From Lachnospiraceae bacterium (GTDB lineage Bacteria; Bacillota; Clostridia; Lachnospirales; Lachnospiraceae): a stretch of DNA of 52,795 bases. Below are positions 40,816 through 48,059 of this stretch, piece by piece. How positions within the stretch are numbered: the stretch's first letter is position 1; each line of letters starts with the position of its first letter. The position numbers were made by a program, and so were the translations under genes. The stretch lies in contig JAFRZM010000023.1 of NCBI GenBank assembly GCA_017442585.1, forward strand, positions 1-52,795. Direction: 5' to 3'. The notes beneath the pieces were generated by a model. It saw only the letters and a program-made list of their open reading frames with translations, searched no databases and was not told the DNA's origin.

Positions 40816-40839
40816 AAAAACACTTAAAAAAGTGTTTTT
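40816..40839. promoter_or_regulatory. Ten-base inverted repeat upstream of the oxidoreductase operon
   Basis: AAAAACACTT (40816-40825) and AAGTGTTTTT (40830-40839) with a four-base centre. It is AT-rich, lies between the two divergent genes, and could be the LysR target or a transcript hairpin. Confidence 0.5.
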
Positions 40840-40960
40840 AAGATTAATATAACGGTGCTACTATTAAATATAGTGTTTTGCAGTTAAAGAACTGCTAGTT
40901 GCGCCTTCGGATGACGAGTGGGTGCATTCGGGACGCTTAATAAAAAGGAAGGTATAAAAT

Positions 40961-41185
40961 ATGGCACAGAAGAAATTAGTGTTGAACTCAGCTTGGTGCA
41001 AGGGCTGCGGTATATGTGCGGCATTTTGCCCTAAGCAGGTACTTGCAATCTCAGGCGAGAAGGTAGCCATCGTCAATCAGGACGCATGCATCTTCTGCGG
41101 TCAGTGCGAGCAGCGCTGTCCTGACTATGCAATTTATATTGAAGATAACGAGGAGGTAGGTAATCAATGGGTAAGACCGTATTAA
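40961..41185 (+). CDS. korD: 2-oxoacid:ferredoxin oxidoreductase, delta (ferredoxin-like) subunit
   Basis: A 74-residue 8Fe ferredoxin subunit that passes electrons from the thiamine-diphosphate centre to ferredoxin. Two cluster motifs are complete: Cys13-16-19-23 (C-K-G-C-G-I-C-A-A-F-C-P) and Cys43-46-49-53 (C-I-F-C-G-Q-C-E-Q-R-C-P). It overlaps the alpha-subunit gene by 19 bases. AAAAGGAAGG precedes the ATG. The order delta-alpha-beta-gamma is the one common for KorDABC and VorDABC; the kor symbol is by resemblance, since the true 2-oxoacid cannot be read from sequence alone. Confidence 0.9.
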   Translation: MAQKKLVLNSAWCKGCGICAAFCPKQVLAISGEKVAIVNQDACIFCGQCEQRCPDYAIYIEDNEEVGNQWVRPY

Positions 41186-42297
41186 TGCAAGGCAACGAAG
41201 CCGTTGTAGAAGGCGCTATTGCAGCTGGCATGAGATTTTATGCAGGATATCCTATTACTCCTTCTACAGAAATAGCTGAACAGTCAGCAGTTCGTCTCCC
41301 TCAGGTAGGCGGTAAATTTATTCAGATGGAAGATGAAATCTCATCAATGGCAGCAACAATCGGTGCATCTGCAGCAGGTGTTAAAGCCATGACAGCATCT
41401 TCAGGCCCTGGATTCTCATTAAAGCAGGAGAATTTAGGCTATGCATGTATTACAGAAATTCCGTGCGTTGTTGTAGACGTACAGCGTTCAGGACCTTCAA
41501 CAGGTCTTCCTACAAGCCCTTCACAGGCTGATGTAATGCAGGCTAAATGGGGAACTCACGGTGATCATCCGGTTATCGCACTTTCTCCATCATCAGTTAG
41601 AGAAACATATGATTTGATCATCAGAGCATTCAACCTTTCAGAGAAGTATCGTACACCGGTTATCTTCCTTATGGATGAAATCGTTGGACACTTACGTGAA
41701 GGTATCGAAATCCCGGATCCGAAGGATATCGAGATTATAAATAGACCTGTTAAGAAGTTTGCTAAGCAGAACGGTCTTCCATATCACGTAGAGGAAGGCG
41801 AATGGGTACCTACAATGCTTCCGTTTGGTAAGGGTCAGAGATATCACATCACAGGTCTTGCTCACAGCGAGTCAGGCTTCCCTACAAACGATAACGCTAC
41901 AGCAGGTAAGCTCGTTCGTCGTCTTATCGATAAGGTTGAAAAGAACCTTGATGACATCGTTACATACGAAGAAGTTATGTGCGAAGATGCCGATGTTGCA
42001 GTTGTATGCTTCGGTGGTACAGCAAGAGCAGCTCAGTCAGCTATCGAGCAGGCTAGAGAAAAGGGCATCAAGGCAGGTATGTTCCGCCCAATCACTGTTT
42101 GGCCATTCCCTGGCAAGCAGCTTGAAGCATTATCTAAGAAAGTCAAGAGAATCGTTGTTGCAGAGCACAACGACGGACAGATGCTTCTTGAAGTTCAAAG
42201 AGTCGTAAAGAACAATTGTAAGGTTGATTTCGTTGGAAAGATTGATGGTTCAGTTCTTACACCACCTGTAATCCTTTCCAAGATTGAGGAGGAATAA
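41167..42297 (+). CDS. korA: 2-oxoacid:ferredoxin oxidoreductase, alpha subunit
   Basis: A 376-residue subunit with the pyrimidine-binding fold of thiamine-diphosphate enzymes. G-N-E-A-V-V-E-G-A-I-A-A-G near the start, G-Y-P-I-T-P-S-T-E-I near 30 and E-D-E-I near 57 are family hallmarks. The transketolase C-terminal-like domain follows after about residue 250 (C-F-G-G-T-A-R-A-A). It acts in the cytoplasm in a complex with the neighbouring subunits to oxidise a 2-oxoacid to acyl-CoA and CO2. The substrate may be 2-oxoglutarate or a branched-chain 2-oxoacid. Confidence 0.92.
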   Translation: MGKTVLMQGNEAVVEGAIAAGMRFYAGYPITPSTEIAEQSAVRLPQVGGKFIQMEDEISSMAATIGASAAGVKAMTASSGPGFSLKQENLGYACITEIPCVVVDVQRSGPSTGLPTSPSQADVMQAKWGTHGDHPVIALSPSSVRETYDLIIRAFNLSEKYRTPVIFLMDEIVGHLREGIEIPDPKDIEIINRPVKKFAKQNGLPYHVEEGEWVPTMLPFGKGQRYHITGLAHSESGFPTNDNATAGKLVRRLIDKVEKNLDDIVTYEEVMCEDADVAVVCFGGTARAAQSAIEQAREKGIKAGMFRPITVWPFPGKQLEALSKKVKRIVVAEHNDGQMLLEVQRVVKNNCKVDFVGKIDGSVLTPPVILSKIEEE

Positions 42298-42299
42298 TA

Positions 42300-43139
42300 A
42301 TGGCTAGTGAATTAATAGATAAATATATGCGACCTGAACACCTTCCTCATATCTGGTGTCCGGGATGCGGCAACGGTATCATCATGCGTGACGTTGCACA
42401 GGCAATCGAGAACTTAGGACTTGATCATGATAAGGTTGTTATCGTATCAGGTATCGGATGTTCATCACGTGCCGCAGGTTATATGGATTTCAACACTATT
42501 CATACAACACACGGTAGAGCAATCGCTTTTGCTACAGGTATTAAGCTTGCTAACCCTGAACTTAACGTTATCGTTCTTGCAGGTGACGGTGATATCTCCG
42601 CTATCGGTGGTAACCATCTTATCCATGCAGCAAGACGTAACATCGGAATTACAGTAGTTGTATTTAACAACAACATCTACGGTATGACAGGTGGTCAGTA
42701 CTCACCTACAACTCCACGTGGAGAAAAGGGTACTACAGCACCTTACGGAAACATCGACCGTTCATTTGATATCGCAGGTCTTGCATATGGTGCAGGTGCT
42801 TCATTTGCAGCGCGCGGTTCTGTTTATCACGTACAGCAGACAATTTCCTACATCCAGCAGGGTATCTCACACAAGGGATTCTCAATCATCGATGTAGCAG
42901 ATATCTGCCCTACATATTACGGACGTAAGAATAAGAAGGGTTCTGCAGTTGATATGATGAAGTATCAGCGCGACAACGCAGTTATGCAGGACAAGGCAGT
43001 TACAATGACTGCAGAAGAATTAAAAGGTAAGGTAGTAATAGGAGTTTTAGCTCAGGTTAACTACCCTGAATTCACTAAAGAATACCAGAAGATCATTGAT
43101 CGTCTTGGAAGGGAGGCTGAAGAGCGTGAGCGAAGCTAA
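42300..43139 (+). CDS. korB: 2-oxoacid:ferredoxin oxidoreductase, beta (thiamine diphosphate) subunit
   Basis: A 279-residue subunit that binds thiamine diphosphate. W-C-P-G-C-G-N-G (19-26) and I-G-C-S-S-R carry conserved cysteines. The diphosphate-magnesium motif starts at G-D-G-D-I-S-A-I-G-G-N-H and ends with the N-N-x-x-Y-G-M-T-G-G-Q segment. The start codon is two bases after the alpha stop, behind GAGGAGG. Its end overlaps the gamma-subunit gene. Confidence 0.93.
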   Translation: MASELIDKYMRPEHLPHIWCPGCGNGIIMRDVAQAIENLGLDHDKVVIVSGIGCSSRAAGYMDFNTIHTTHGRAIAFATGIKLANPELNVIVLAGDGDISAIGGNHLIHAARRNIGITVVVFNNNIYGMTGGQYSPTTPRGEKGTTAPYGNIDRSFDIAGLAYGAGASFAARGSVYHVQQTISYIQQGISHKGFSIIDVADICPTYYGRKNKKGSAVDMMKYQRDNAVMQDKAVTMTAEELKGKVVIGVLAQVNYPEFTKEYQKIIDRLGREAEERERS

Positions 43140-43740
43140 GAAGACTACCACAAAGAAGGCAGCAGCTACAAAGGCTACAACAGTTAAGGTTGCTGACGCA
43201 AACAAGAAGACTAAGATGGAGATCCGTCTTACAGGTTCAGGCGGACAGGGTGTAATCCTTGCAACAATCATCCTTGCAGAAGCAGGTATTGAAGCAGGTA
43301 AGCACGTTGCCCAGTCACAGGCTTACGGTCCTGAAGCAAGAGGAGGTTCTTGTAAGGCCGAAGTTATTATCGACGAGAAGCCAATCGGATTTACAAAGGT
43401 TGAAAAGCCTACATTCTTCATGGCTTTAACACAGAAGGCTCTCAATCAGTACGCACCGGGACTTTCAAAGAGCTGTATCGTTCTTCTTGATGATACATTG
43501 GAGACACCTGAATGCCTTCTTTCAAACAAGGTATACAAGGCTCCGATCCTTGAGAGCGCAGTTAAGGAAGTTGGTAAGGCAATGACAGCCAACATCGTAG
43601 CAGTTGGTGCAATCAATGCAATCCTTAATCTCGTATCTGATGAAGAGCTTCACAGAGCTGTTATGTCTCATGTTCCGAAGGGAACAGAAGAGCTTAACGA
43701 GAAGGCTTTACAGGTTGGTATGAAGCTTATTAAGAAATAA
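43126..43740 (+). CDS. korC: 2-oxoacid:ferredoxin oxidoreductase, gamma subunit with a basic N-terminal extension
   Basis: A 204-residue subunit. From residue 31 (M-E-I-R-L-T-G-S-G-G-Q-G) it follows the gamma family, with A-Q-S-Q-A-Y-G-P-E-A-R-G-G and L-D-D-T later. Ahead of it is a 30-residue stretch made almost only of Lys, Ala, Thr and Val. The GTG at 43126 is supported by GGGAGG nine bases upstream; the ATG at residue 31 has no ribosome binding site, so the extension is probably translated. It overlaps korB by 14 bases and ends the operon. Confidence 0.87.
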   Translation: MSEAKKTTTKKAAATKATTVKVADANKKTKMEIRLTGSGGQGVILATIILAEAGIEAGKHVAQSQAYGPEARGGSCKAEVIIDEKPIGFTKVEKPTFFMALTQKALNQYAPGLSKSCIVLLDDTLETPECLLSNKVYKAPILESAVKEVGKAMTANIVAVGAINAILNLVSDEELHRAVMSHVPKGTEELNEKALQVGMKLIKK

Positions 43741-43759
43741 TTAGGCAAAAGCAATTAAT

Positions 43760-43804
43760 TAAAAGCACAGGAAGGAAGGAAGATTTCTTTCCTGTGCTTC
43801 TTTA
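43760..43804 (+). terminator. Intrinsic terminator after korC
   Basis: AAGCACAGGAA (43763-43773) pairs with TTCCTGTGCTT (43789-43799), followed by CTTTAAT. Confidence 0.7.
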
Positions 43805-43823
43805 ATAGAAATAGGAGAAAACT

Positions 43824-45305
43824 ATGTACGAAGATCGTATTTTAAATAGTGCGTTAAGAGACAAGATTATGTCTGCCGATGAAGCAGCGGCTCTTATCAA
43901 GGCTGATATGAAGTTGGGTTTTTCTGGTTTTACCTCGGCAGGTTACGCTAAACTTATTCCGACAGCTATAGCAGCTAAGGGAGAAGCTAAGAACCTTACA
44001 TGTATCACAGGCGCTTCAACAGGTGCAGAGCTTGACGGTGAGCTTGCAAAGGCAGGATTAATGGGAAGAAGATATCCTTTCCAGTCTAATAAGGACAGCA
44101 GAAATGCAATTAACGCAGGCGCTGTAAACTATGCAGATATTCATCTTGGAATGCTTCCACGTCAGGTACGTCAGGACGTATTCGGTGACCTTGATTACAC
44201 AATAATCGAGTGTTGCATGATTTTGGAAGATGGTTCACTTGTTCCTACATTAACTGTAGGTGCGACAAATGCCTTGGTTGAAAAGTCAAAGAAGGTATTG
44301 GTTGAACTTAATACATCTGTTCCGACAGGCGTATACGGAATGCATGATATTTTCAATCCGGATGAAGGCCATGCTATTCCGATTGAGCATTCAAATGACA
44401 GAATCGGTACAAAGTCTATCGCATGTGGCGTTGATAAGATTGCAGGTATCGTTATAAATGAGAACCGTGGCGAGTGCCCGAAGTTTAAGCCTGTAGATGA
44501 CGTTTCACAGCGTATCGCAGATCATATCATCGAGTTTTTACGTGCGGAAGTTAAGAAGGGTCATTTACCTGAGAACCTTTATCCGTTACAGTCAGGTGTA
44601 GGTGCCGTAGCAAATGCGGTTCTTGCAGGACTTTCAGGTGCAGGTTTCAAGCACTTATCAATGTATACGGAAGTTGTACAGGATTCCGCCGTAGAGCTTT
44701 TATATGACGGTATCATGGATAACTTATCTACTACAGCCGTTTCATTATCAGAAGAAGGTTTGTCTAAGTTCTATGATAACTTTGATAATGTAAAGGATAA
44801 GATTATAATCCGTCCGCAGGATCTTTCAAACCATCCTGAGGTTATAAGAAGACTTAAGCTTATCTCTATGAACACTGCAATTGAGGCTGATATTTACGGT
44901 AACGTTAACTCAACTCACATTTCAGGTTCAAAGATGATGAACGGTATCGGTGGTTCAGGAGATTTTGCAAGAAACGCAGGTATTTCAATCTTCATGACAC
45001 CATCTGTAGCAAAGGACGGCGCTATTTCATCAATCGTTCCGTTCTGCTCACACGTTGACTCAACAGAGCATGACGTATGCGTCATCGTTACAGAGCAGGG
45101 TCTTGCAGACCTTCGTGGTCTTTCTCCGAAGGAGCGCGCTAAGCTTATAATCGAGAAGTGCGCACATCCGGATTATAAGGATGAACTTATGGAGTACTTC
45201 AATCATGCTTGTAAGACAGCACCTGCAAAGCATACACCGCATGATCTTGCGCATTGCTTCGATATGCATGAAAGATTCATAAAGACAGGTACTATGAAAA
45301 AATAA
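43824..45305 (+). CDS. Acetyl-CoA hydrolase/transferase family (succinyl-CoA or butyryl-CoA:acetate CoA-transferase type)
   Basis: A 493-residue cytoplasmic CoA-transferase of the Cat1/AarC/Ach1 family. The N-terminal half has G-F-T-S-A-G-Y-A-K near 35-43 and T-G-A-S-T-G. The C-terminal half has M-Y-T-E-V-V-Q-D around Glu283, the residue that forms the CoA thioester in this family, and G-G-S-G-D-F-A-R-N-A-G. It moves CoA between carboxylic acids and thus saves the thioester energy. It lies 84 bases after the oxidoreductase operon, past a terminator. A link to that operon's acyl-CoA product is plausible. Donor and acceptor acids are not determined; GGAG precedes the ATG. Confidence 0.92.
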   Translation: MYEDRILNSALRDKIMSADEAAALIKADMKLGFSGFTSAGYAKLIPTAIAAKGEAKNLTCITGASTGAELDGELAKAGLMGRRYPFQSNKDSRNAINAGAVNYADIHLGMLPRQVRQDVFGDLDYTIIECCMILEDGSLVPTLTVGATNALVEKSKKVLVELNTSVPTGVYGMHDIFNPDEGHAIPIEHSNDRIGTKSIACGVDKIAGIVINENRGECPKFKPVDDVSQRIADHIIEFLRAEVKKGHLPENLYPLQSGVGAVANAVLAGLSGAGFKHLSMYTEVVQDSAVELLYDGIMDNLSTTAVSLSEEGLSKFYDNFDNVKDKIIIRPQDLSNHPEVIRRLKLISMNTAIEADIYGNVNSTHISGSKMMNGIGGSGDFARNAGISIFMTPSVAKDGAISSIVPFCSHVDSTEHDVCVIVTEQGLADLRGLSPKERAKLIIEKCAHPDYKDELMEYFNHACKTAPAKHTPHDLAHCFDMHERFIKTGTMKK

Positions 45306-45340
45306 CGTTTTGTCTATGGGGGACAAGCAATATATATAGG

Positions 45341-45375
45341 AAAAAGCGCTCCGAATGCTCGGGGCGCTTTTGATG
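45341..45375. terminator. Bidirectional terminator between the CoA-transferase and bioY
   Basis: AAAAGCGC-CCGA pairs with TCGG-GCGCTTTT, between convergent genes. Confidence 0.85.
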
Positions 45376-45391
45376 TTTTACTAAAATGAAT

Positions 45392-45952
45392 TTATGATTT
45401 TGATTTGATTAGGATTTTTCTGATTCTTGATGCAAGCGTAATCGCAAGAGCAAGTTTTACTATATCAGGAATTATAAACGGGAATACGCACCATGAAAGT
45501 GCGGTCATAATTCCAATAGGTCCTGATGCTCTAGAGTAAACGGTTATAAACCATGCGGTTCCGAAAACATAGCATACTAAAAGGCCTACCATCATCGCAA
45601 TTATGCGAGTGATAAGTTTTGTGTTGATGAACTTCGTTGCAAGTAAGTATATAAGTCCTATGGCAATGAATCCCAATACATATCCGCCTGTAGTACCGAG
45701 CAAAACTCCGATGCCGCCTGCAAAACCTGAAAGCACGGGGATTCCTATAGCAGCCATGAGTATATATATAAGGATGGAAAACGTACCGTTTTTACCGCCA
45801 AGCATTTCCAAAACGAAAAATACCGCGAAAGTTTGCAACGTAAAAGGCACAACCGACGGTATACTTATCCATGAGCATATCGCGATAAGCACCGCGCATA
45901 TTGCAATATTAACGAGATCGTTTATTTTAAAAGAGCTTTTACCTGTATTCAT
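45392..45952 (-). CDS. bioY: Biotin transporter BioY (S component of an ECF transporter)
   Basis: Membrane substrate-capture protein for biotin, 186 residues and about six hydrophobic segments. F-T-L-Q-T-F-A-V-F-F near residue 40, G-I-P-V-L-S-G-F-A-G-G near 78 and T-T-G-G-Y-V-L-G-F near 96 are characteristic of BioY. The ECF ATPase and T subunits are not in the window and are probably encoded elsewhere, as for other group II systems. The ATG at 45952 is behind GGAGG; a longer start 36 bases upstream is less likely. Confidence 0.92.
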   Translation of the reverse strand: MNTGKSSFKINDLVNIAICAVLIAICSWISIPSVVPFTLQTFAVFFVLEMLGGKNGTFSILIYILMAAIGIPVLSGFAGGIGVLLGTTGGYVLGFIAIGLIYLLATKFINTKLITRIIAMMVGLLVCYVFGTAWFITVYSRASGPIGIMTALSWCVFPFIIPDIVKLALAITLASRIRKILIKSKS

Positions 45953-46005
45953 AATATCCTCCGATAATGCATTATTGGTTAGACGCAATTAGCGTACCGA
46001 GAAGT

Positions 46006-46034
46006 ATTATAGTCCTAATGCAGTAAAAAGGCAA
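46006..46034 (-). promoter_or_regulatory. Sigma-A promoter of bioY, flanked by a repeated motif
   Basis: On the minus strand TTGCCT and TATAAT are 17 bases apart. The octamer GCAATTAG occurs at 46031-46038, on the -35 element, and again at 45985-45992, inside a small ACGC/GCGT inverted repeat (45983-45995) downstream of the -10. Confidence 0.7.
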
Positions 46035-46094
46035 TTAGTGTTCGTGGATTATACTACTATGATGCTCAAAAATACTGGACGAGCATCAAGTGCT

Positions 46095-46122
46095 TTGACA
46101 AAATATATTAAAAGACTATACG
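46095..46122 (+). promoter_or_regulatory. Sigma-A promoter upstream of the micro-ORF
   Basis: A consensus TTGACA (46095-46100) and TATACG (46117-46122), 16 bases apart. Confidence 0.6.
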
Positions 46123-46165
46123 AGGTTATTATTATTCAAACAGTAAGTTAGAAGGGAGCAGGTTT

Positions 46166-46207
46166 ATGAAAGCGGGAATAGCGGCGTGCTCGAACGGAAA
46201 GATTTAA
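46166..46207 (+). CDS. 13-codon micro-ORF; leader peptide or relic of a gene start
   Basis: ATG behind GGGAG, then 12 further codons (M-K-A-G-I-A-A-C-S-N-G-K-I) and TAA, placed downstream of a promoter. The G-I-A-A-C-S-N-G pattern recalls the first residues of LD-carboxypeptidase-type proteins. It could be the remnant of such a gene, but no further homologous frame follows. A short leader peptide is equally possible. Very small, so low certainty. Confidence 0.3.
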   Translation: MKAGIAACSNGKI

Positions 46208-46243
46208 AGCATGCTTAAACGGCGAGCAAAAGTGATTTTATAC

Positions 46244-46272
46244 TTGAAAATACGTGAGAGACAATATATTAT
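46244..46272 (+). promoter_or_regulatory. Sigma-A promoter of the Asp-rich lipoprotein
   Basis: TTGAAA (46244-46249) and TATTAT (46267-46272), 17 bases apart, 38 bases before the start codon. Confidence 0.65.
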
Positions 46273-46310
46273 TAACAGGTAAGATTTTTTAATCTTGGGA
46301 GGAGTAAAAA

Positions 46311-46943
46311 ATGAAGAAAAAGCTTTTTAGTGTAGTGCTTATTATGATGCTTGTTGCGTCCTTATTAGTAGGATGTGGCAAGGACAAAGAAGAGGACGTT
46401 AACTATAACGGAACTCACAGCAAGGTTGTAGAAGACGACACTGATGACAATCAGGATGATAATGATTCCGATGATAACGATGACACGGATGACAATGACG
46501 ATAGCGATGATAATGATAACACCGACAACAATGCGCCGGTAACATTTGAACTTAGCTTTGTTGAAGAGCAGGATATGGGAAGATATCCGGGTTATCACGG
46601 AGTTGTGCTTGATGATTTTGAAGGCGCACCTAATATTCTTATCATGCCGTCGGGTGAAATAAAGAATGTCGTTATTTACAGACTCGAGTATGAAGACTAT
46701 GATGCTACTGCAAACGAGGTGATTTATAAACTTGCCGACGTGATGAAACTCGACACGGAAGGCATAGGACCGAATAAGCCGATATTCTTAAAAGGTGCAG
46801 ACCTTGGTGAGACATTCCCTAAGATCGCATTCGGATATACAGATGCAGACGGTCAGAATCACGTAATCTCGATTACGGAAAGCGGCAAGGACGGAAGTCT
46901 TGTGCAGACAGAAATGAACCAGTTATTTATTAAAGGGCTTTAA
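46311..46943 (+). CDS. Lipoprotein with an aspartate-rich linker, function unknown
   Basis: A 210-residue exported lipoprotein (lipobox L-L-V-G-C, Cys22). Residues 41-74 form a low-complexity tract of Asp with Asn, Ser and Thr, more than half acidic. The remaining 135 residues (V-T-F-E-L-S-F-V-E-E-Q-D-M-G-R to the end) form a small mixed alpha/beta domain with P-N-I-L-I-M-P-S-G-E and I-F-L-K-G-A-D-L-G-E. I recognise no family. The acidic linker could bind divalent cations or simply hold the domain away from the membrane. GGGAGGAG precedes the ATG. Confidence 0.75.
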   Translation: MKKKLFSVVLIMMLVASLLVGCGKDKEEDVNYNGTHSKVVEDDTDDNQDDNDSDDNDDTDDNDDSDDNDNTDNNAPVTFELSFVEEQDMGRYPGYHGVVLDDFEGAPNILIMPSGEIKNVVIYRLEYEDYDATANEVIYKLADVMKLDTEGIGPNKPIFLKGADLGETFPKIAFGYTDADGQNHVISITESGKDGSLVQTEMNQLFIKGL

Positions 46944-46948
46944 TTAAT

Positions 46949-46979
46949 GAAAGCACGCGTTTGCATTACGCGTGCTTTC
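46949..46979. promoter_or_regulatory. Perfect 12-base inverted repeat overlapping a promoter
   Basis: GAAAGCACGCGT (46949-46960) and ACGCGTGCTTTC (46968-46979) around seven bases. No T run follows, so it is a weak terminator. It overlaps the -35 and spacer of the promoter for the next gene. Confidence 0.55.
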
Positions 46980-46989
46980 GTGGTAGAAT
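46961..46989 (+). promoter_or_regulatory. Probable promoter of the methyltransferase gene
   Basis: TTGCAT (46961-46966) and TAGAAT (46984-46989) are 17 bases apart, 46 bases before the start codon. Confidence 0.5.
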
Positions 46990-47035
46990 GAGACGTTCAA
47001 AGAAGATTTGTATTATATAGGAAGGAACACTTGTT

Positions 47036-47938
47036 ATGTGGGTTGCCGATAATTGGAAAGATTATGAAGTATTAGATACATCCGCAGGTGAGAAGCTTGA
47101 AAGCTGGGGAGGATATCTCCTTGTGCGCCCTGACCCTCAGGTTATCTGGGATACGCCAAAAGTAAATCGCGGCTGGAAGAAGATGAACGGTCATTATCAC
47201 AGAAGCGCAAAAGGTGGCGGTGAGTGGGAGTTCTTTGACCTTCCTGAGCAGTGGAGTATCAATTATAATATGAAGATAGGCGAAACGCTTACATTTAATC
47301 TTAAGCCGTTTTCGTTTAAACATACCGGACTTTTTCCTGAGCAGGCAGTCAACTGGGATTGGTGTTCTTCTATTATAAAGGAAGCAATAGATAAAAAGAC
47401 CTGTAACAAGGAAGGCGACAATCGCCCACGTGTACTTAATCTCTTCGCATATACGGGCGGCGCTACACTTTCTGCTGCGGCAGCAGGTGCAAGAGTAACA
47501 CACGTAGATGCATCTAAGGGTATGGTTACCTGGGCAAAGGAAAATGCGGTAAGCTCAGGACTTGCCGAAGCGCCGATAAGATGGATTGTAGATGATTGCG
47601 TAAAGTTTGTTGAACGAGAGATTCGCCGTGGCAATAAGTATGACGGAATCATAATGGATCCGCCGTCATATGGAAGAGGACCTAAGGGAGAAATCTGGAA
47701 GATAGAAGAGTCGGTATTCCCGTTTATGAAGCTTTGCAGCCGGCTCCTTTCCGATACACCGCTCTTTTTCCTCATAAATTCATATACGACAGGATTGCAG
47801 TCTGCAGTGCTTACGTATATGCTTTCAACAATATTGAAGTCACGCGGAGGAAGTGTTGAGGCGTCAGAGATCGGACTTCCTGTTAAAGATACCGGACTTG
47901 TGCTCCCATGTGGAGCATCAGGCAGATGGAGCCACTAA
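47036..47938 (+). CDS. Class I SAM-dependent methyltransferase (RlmI/RlmK-like)
   Basis: A 300-residue cytoplasmic methyltransferase. The SAM loop N-L-F-A-Y-T-G-G is at 135-142, the acidic V-D-A-S-K at 157-161 and the catalytic D-P-P-S-Y-G-R-G at 208-215. This set is found in the RlmI/YccW and related rRNA methyltransferases. It is shorter than RlmI (about 396) and lacks its N-terminal PUA domain; residues 1-130 are a small beta-rich domain instead. Target is likely 23S rRNA, but unproven. GAAGGAA precedes the ATG. Confidence 0.85.
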   Translation: MWVADNWKDYEVLDTSAGEKLESWGGYLLVRPDPQVIWDTPKVNRGWKKMNGHYHRSAKGGGEWEFFDLPEQWSINYNMKIGETLTFNLKPFSFKHTGLFPEQAVNWDWCSSIIKEAIDKKTCNKEGDNRPRVLNLFAYTGGATLSAAAAGARVTHVDASKGMVTWAKENAVSSGLAEAPIRWIVDDCVKFVEREIRRGNKYDGIIMDPPSYGRGPKGEIWKIEESVFPFMKLCSRLLSDTPLFFLINSYTTGLQSAVLTYMLSTILKSRGGSVEASEIGLPVKDTGLVLPCGASGRWSH

Positions 47939-48024
47939 AACTAGTAGTAAAAAACGATAAAAACCACAATAGAAAGATAAAGAAATTTTGTACTTAAAAA
48001 AGTACAAAAAATCCTAAAAAATAC

Positions 48025-48053
48025 TTGCAACGCCCGATATATGTGTGTATAAT
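48025..48053 (+). promoter_or_regulatory. Sigma-A promoter of the S10 ribosomal protein operon
   Basis: TTGCAA (48025-48030) and a consensus TATAAT (48048-48053), 17 bases apart, about 240 bases before rpsJ. Confidence 0.85.
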
Positions 48054-48059
48054 CAATTT

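Larger units (their letters stand above)
45953..46310. other. Intergenic region between bioY and the Asp-rich lipoprotein
   Basis: This stretch of 358 bases holds the bioY promoter with two copies of GCAATTAG, a strong plus-strand promoter with a 13-codon micro-ORF, and the promoter of the lipoprotein gene. No larger gene was seen on either strand. Confidence 0.6.

Noticed and set aside
47263-47775. 170-codon open frame on the minus strand inside the methyltransferase gene
   Set aside because: It is antisense to a gene with clear methyltransferase motifs, and its translation has no recognisable family features.
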